Assembly: GCA_949300355.1 (NCBI GenBank)
Contig: CASGDY010000020.1
Span: 1 to 38,725 of the forward strand
DNA length: 38,725 bases
Direction: 5' to 3'
From: an uncultured Brachyspira sp.
Lineage (GTDB): Bacteria; Spirochaetota; Brachyspiria; Brachyspirales; Brachyspiraceae
A program made the translations under genes and the position numbers. This document shows positions 36,119 through 38,725 of the stretch, in pieces (the stretch's first letter is position 1; each line of letters starts with the position of its first letter). The notes beneath the pieces were generated by a model that saw only the letters and a list, made by a program, of their open reading frames with translations, made no database searches and had not been told where the DNA came from.

Positions 36119-36401
36119 CCCCGCCCTTTTTATTTTATTATTTTATTTAGAAATTTTAATTTTAGTATTCCTATAACTTAATCAGAAATTTTAGCACCCA
36201 CCCAAGTTTTTTTAAATTTGTAACTAAAAATATAAATGTAATTATAATTCAAATTTTATCATTCTTTAAATTTCATTTACCGTGCGTTAAAAAATATTAT
36301 AAATCTAATCATCACTTTAGCGGGAATACTTTTTTATTTTGCATTAAAAAATATTTAAGGCTTATAAAATGAAATAAAATCAATGAAGTATGGAGGGCGG
36401 G
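36119..36401 (+). repeat. GC-rich nested inverted repeat, copy D (nearly full)
   Basis: Fills most of the gene-free stretch 36035-36490. CCCCGCCC (36119-36126) opposes GGGCGGG (36395-36401); GCACCCACCCAAGTTTT (36194-36210) opposes a degraded CACTTTAGCGGGAAT (about 36313-36327); and ACCGTGCGTTAA (36279-36290) lies near the centre. The first 100 bases are almost identical to those of copy E. Confidence 0.75.
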
Positions 36402-36490
36402 ATATGTAAAATAAATTTTAAGTAAAATACATTGACATAACTTGTTTTTCTTTTAGAATATTCATATTAATTTTTATTTAGGTTCTTATT

Positions 36491-37321
36491 ATGAAAGTAA
36501 TATTATCAATTATATTAATTTTATTTAATATTAATATTTTATATTCAATGAGTCTTTCTCCAGAAATTGGTATATTTATGAACATAGGCGGTTCAAAAAT
36601 TTTCACTAAAACAGAAGTAAATCAGAATGAATATTCATACCTTGTTGATTTCAAAACAATAAAAGGTGATATATTTGTAGATTTTGAAGCTATTTTTCAA
36701 TTAGGTGTAAAAAACAATATTAATAATAATATAGTTACTGGCTTAACTTCGCTTTTAGAAATAGGATACAGCCCATATATAATAAGTACAACATATAAAG
36801 GTAATGATAAATATAAAGATTATACTTTTACAGATAGAGTTTATCTTTATAGTTTAGTTTTAGGTGCTTTAGAAAAAATAGTTTTTAACAATTTTTCTAT
36901 AGGTATAGGAGCAGGTGTATTATTTCCAATATCTGGTTATGGTATTTCAAATAACCCTGAGAATGTAATAACATCTGTACTTATGCCAATAAGAAATGCC
37001 TCAATGATTTCACCTTATAGTAAGGAATTAGATTATGCATATATAAAAAAGATATTTAAAGTTCCTGTTGCACCATATATAAAGATAACTGCCGAATATG
37101 CATTCAGACCTTATAAAATGGATAATGCTGAAATGGATTTCGTACTTGGAGTATATTTGAATTATAACTTTGGTATGAAGTATGATACTTCTGTATTAAA
37201 TAGCATTATACCAGAATTACATAACGATTATGGCCCTAGCGGCGGAATGTTATATAAATATGATTATTCCAATTTGGATTTTGGTTTTACATTAGGTGTT
37301 TCTTTTAGAGCTTTAGAATAA
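36491..37321 (+). CDS. Predicted outer-membrane beta-barrel-type protein
   Basis: This 276-residue protein has a signal peptide (hydrophobic run to about residue 19, YSM). The remainder alternates hydrophobic and polar residues in short strands rich in Gly, Tyr and Phe, for example FVDFEAIFQLGV, VYLYSLVLGALEKIVF and DFVLGVYLNYNFGM. It ends FGFTLGVSFRALE, a pattern seen in small outer-membrane barrels. No family name can be given. An AGGT ribosome site precedes the ATG. It is transcribed alone and closed by a hairpin. Confidence 0.75.
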   Translation: MKVILSIILILFNINILYSMSLSPEIGIFMNIGGSKIFTKTEVNQNEYSYLVDFKTIKGDIFVDFEAIFQLGVKNNINNNIVTGLTSLLEIGYSPYIISTTYKGNDKYKDYTFTDRVYLYSLVLGALEKIVFNNFSIGIGAGVLFPISGYGISNNPENVITSVLMPIRNASMISPYSKELDYAYIKKIFKVPVAPYIKITAEYAFRPYKMDNAEMDFVLGVYLNYNFGMKYDTSVLNSIIPELHNDYGPSGGMLYKYDYSNLDFGFTLGVSFRALE

Positions 37322-37335
37322 TTCAATATTTAATA

Positions 37336-37375
37336 AAAACCGTTATGATAGTAAGTAATCATCATGGCGGTTTTT
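37336..37375 (+). terminator. Rho-independent terminator of the outer-membrane-type gene
   Basis: A 14-bp stem (37336-37349 with 37361-37374, G-U pairs included), 11-base loop and a T-run at 37371-37375. Confidence 0.85.
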
Positions 37376-37390
37376 AATTTTATTCTAATT

Positions 37391-37727
37391 CCCTGCCCTT
37401 TTTATTTTATTATTTTATTTAGAAATTTTAATTTTAGTATTCCTATAACTTAATCAGAAATTTTAGCACCCACCCAAGTTTTTTTAAATTTGTGCACCCA
37501 CCCAAGTTTTTTTAAATTTGTTGCTCTATTACCGCACGTAGAATAAAACTAAAAATAAAGATTTATTTATAATTCAAATTTTATTATTTTTTTAAATTTC
37601 ATTCACCGTGCGTTAAAAAAAGATTATAAATCTAATCAGCACTGGGCAGGAATGCCTTTTCTTTTTTAATTTATTAAGAAAATAGAAATACATAAATGTA
37701 ATTAGATAAAAATAGATAGAGGGCGGG
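37391..37727 (+). repeat. GC-rich nested inverted repeat, copy E (full), with internal 28-bp duplication
   Basis: This is the best full copy. The outer arms are CCCTGCCC (37391-37398) and GGGCGGG (37721-37727). The middle arms are GCACCCACCCAAGTTTT (twice) and CACTGGGCAGGAATGCC. The centre has ACCGCACG (37531-37538) and CACCGTGCGTTAAA (37604-37617). The 28 bases 37466-37493 are repeated exactly at 37494-37521. It occupies the gene-free stretch 37376-37751. Confidence 0.8.
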
Positions 37728-37751
37728 ATTTAGAAAAAAGCCATAAAACAA

Positions 37752-37794
37752 AAAAATAGCCAGTCCCATTATAAAAATGAGACCAGCTATTTTT
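37752..37794 (-). terminator. Rho-independent terminator of flaB
   Basis: Eighteen-base arms (37752-37769 and 37777-37794) pair fully on the minus strand with G-U wobbles and end in a T-run. On the plus strand the wobble positions become mismatches, so it serves flaB. Confidence 0.9.
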
Positions 37795-37821
37795 AAATTA
37801 GTATGCTATAAACGTACTAAA

Positions 37822-38679
37822 TCATTGTACCAAACGTAAAACGCCTTGAGTCATAGTATTAGCTTGAGCCAACATAGCCAAGTTAGTCTGACTTAAAATT
37901 TGGTCTTTAGCAAATTTAACAGAAGCCTCAGCCATATCAGTATCTCTTATTCTACTTTCAGAAGCTGCAGTGTTCTCATAAGCGATCATCAAGCCTTGAG
38001 CAGTAAGCTCTAATCTGTTCTGATAAGCACCAAGATTAGATCTTTGTTTAGAAACTTTAGTTAAAGCTTCATCAACTATACCGATAGTACTGTTAGCTTT
38101 TTCTATAGAGGAAATAGAGATGCTATTACCTTCACCAGTTTGCAAACCTAAAGCAGCAGCTGTCATAGTTCCTATATACACTCTTCTTCTTTCATCCATG
38201 TTTGCCCCCATATGAAACCACATAGAAGCAACAGGAGATCCGCCTTCATTAGGATTAGAGAATCTTCCAGTTAACATGTTAAGAGTATTGAACTGTGCAT
38301 GGCTAGCAATACGATTAACTTCGTCTACTAACTGAGAAACTTCAACTTGAATAAGCATTCTGTCAGCATCAGTATAGATACCATTAGCAGATTGTACAGC
38401 TAATTCACGAATTCTTTGTAAGATGTCCTGACTCTCTTGAAGATATCCTTCAGTAGTTTGAATGAAAGATATACCATCTTGAGTGTTTCTTTCAGCCTGA
38501 CGTAAACCGCGAATTTGTGTTCTCATTTTTTCAGATACAGCTAATCCGGAAGCATCGTCTCCAGCTCTGTTGATTCTTAATCCAGAAGATAAAGCAGCCA
38601 TATCTTTAGAAAGGTCTACATTTCTGAATTTTAAAGTACGTTGTGCATTTATAGCACTAATGTTGTTATTGATGATCAT
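37822..38679 (-). CDS. flaB: Flagellin (periplasmic flagellar filament core, FlaB)
   Basis: This 285-residue flagellin forms the core of the periplasmic flagellar filament. The conserved N-terminal D0/D1 region ([15 protein letters not shown], then [16 protein letters not shown]) and C-terminal region ([15 protein letters not shown]) are intact. The short middle part lacks the large variable D2/D3 domains of many other bacteria, as usual for spirochaete FlaB. The true start is ATG 38679, six bases after GGAGG (38690-38686). An ATG two codons upstream touches the ribosome site. The promoter would lie beyond or at the very edge of the window. Confidence 0.96.
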   Translation of the reverse strand: MIINNNISAINAQRTLKFRNVDLSKDMAALSSGLRINRAGDDASGLAVSEKMRTQIRGLRQAERNTQDGISFIQTTEGYLQESQDILQRIRELAVQSANGIYTDADRMLIQVEVSQLVDEVNRIASHAQFNTLNMLTGRFSNPNEGGSPVASMWFHMGANMDERRRVYIGTMTAAALGLQTGEGNSISISSIEKANSTIGIVDEALTKVSKQRSNLGAYQNRLELTAQGLMIAYENTAASESRIRDTDMAEASVKFAKDQILSQTNLAMLAQANTMTQGVLRLVQ

Positions 38680-38725
38680 CGTCATCCTCCATGATATTTA
38701 TTCAAAAAGGCATCCGTGCCTAATT

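Overview
The window looks like chromosomal DNA of a spirochaete, most likely Brachyspira or a close relative. The evidence is very AT-rich DNA, AT-biased codons, a periplasmic-type flagellin (FlaB), spirochaete-style short lipoproteins ending in ..SC, and a mix of house-keeping genes with spirochaete-specific hypotheticals. There are no phage, plasmid, transposase or CRISPR genes. The genus is an inference from protein flavour and composition, not from a database search.

Layout. 1-1424 (minus): a NuoE-like [2Fe-2S] protein coupled to a NuoF-like protein that runs off the left edge and has lost the FMN/NADH loops. 1502-3308 (minus): a 29-residue basic COX24/AURKAIP1-type protein and leucyl aminopeptidase. 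3407-4692 (plus): two tandem LPP20-like lipoproteins, each with its own near-identical promoter. 4916-8688 (plus): a three-gene unit of a short-chain dehydrogenase, a 673-residue unknown and an LpxL-type acyltransferase. 8956-10467: HtrA protease. 10688-15071: alaS, a HEAT-repeat lipoprotein, an unknown lipoprotein and a small protein. 15147-17306 (minus): a C_GCAxxG_C_C protein, FabH and a YhhQ-type transporter. 17485-19114 (plus): a TPR protein with an Mrr-like C-terminus and an apparent N-terminal frameshift. 19197-23052 (minus): a TPR lipoprotein, a flavodoxin-ferredoxin, and an SDR fused to a zinc finger. 23164-23991: a double-CAP secreted protein.

24447-28608 (minus) is an arginine biosynthesis locus (argF, argG, argH) carrying three separate lesions: an exact 40-bp tandem duplication splits argH, an exact 24-bp duplication doubles the argG start, and argF is frameshifted near its C-terminus. 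As read, the last two steps of arginine synthesis and ornithine carbamoylation would be impaired. The exact duplications could also be assembly artefacts.

28778-33909 holds a FlgN-like chaperone, a 431-residue unknown, tRNA-Val(TAC), an M15 peptidase and a DUF115/Maf-like motility protein. 34257-38679 holds a secreted protein, an LUD-domain protein, an outer-membrane-type protein and flaB.

The most interesting non-coding signal is a family of GC-rich nested inverted repeats (five copies, whole or partial) that fills the gene-free stretches at 24.1-24.4, 34.8-35.3, 36.1-36.4 and 37.4-37.7 kb. A second small hairpin family (three copies), a pair of variable-hairpin repeats at 33.9-34.1 kb and a GC-rich island at 27.46-27.58 kb accompany it.
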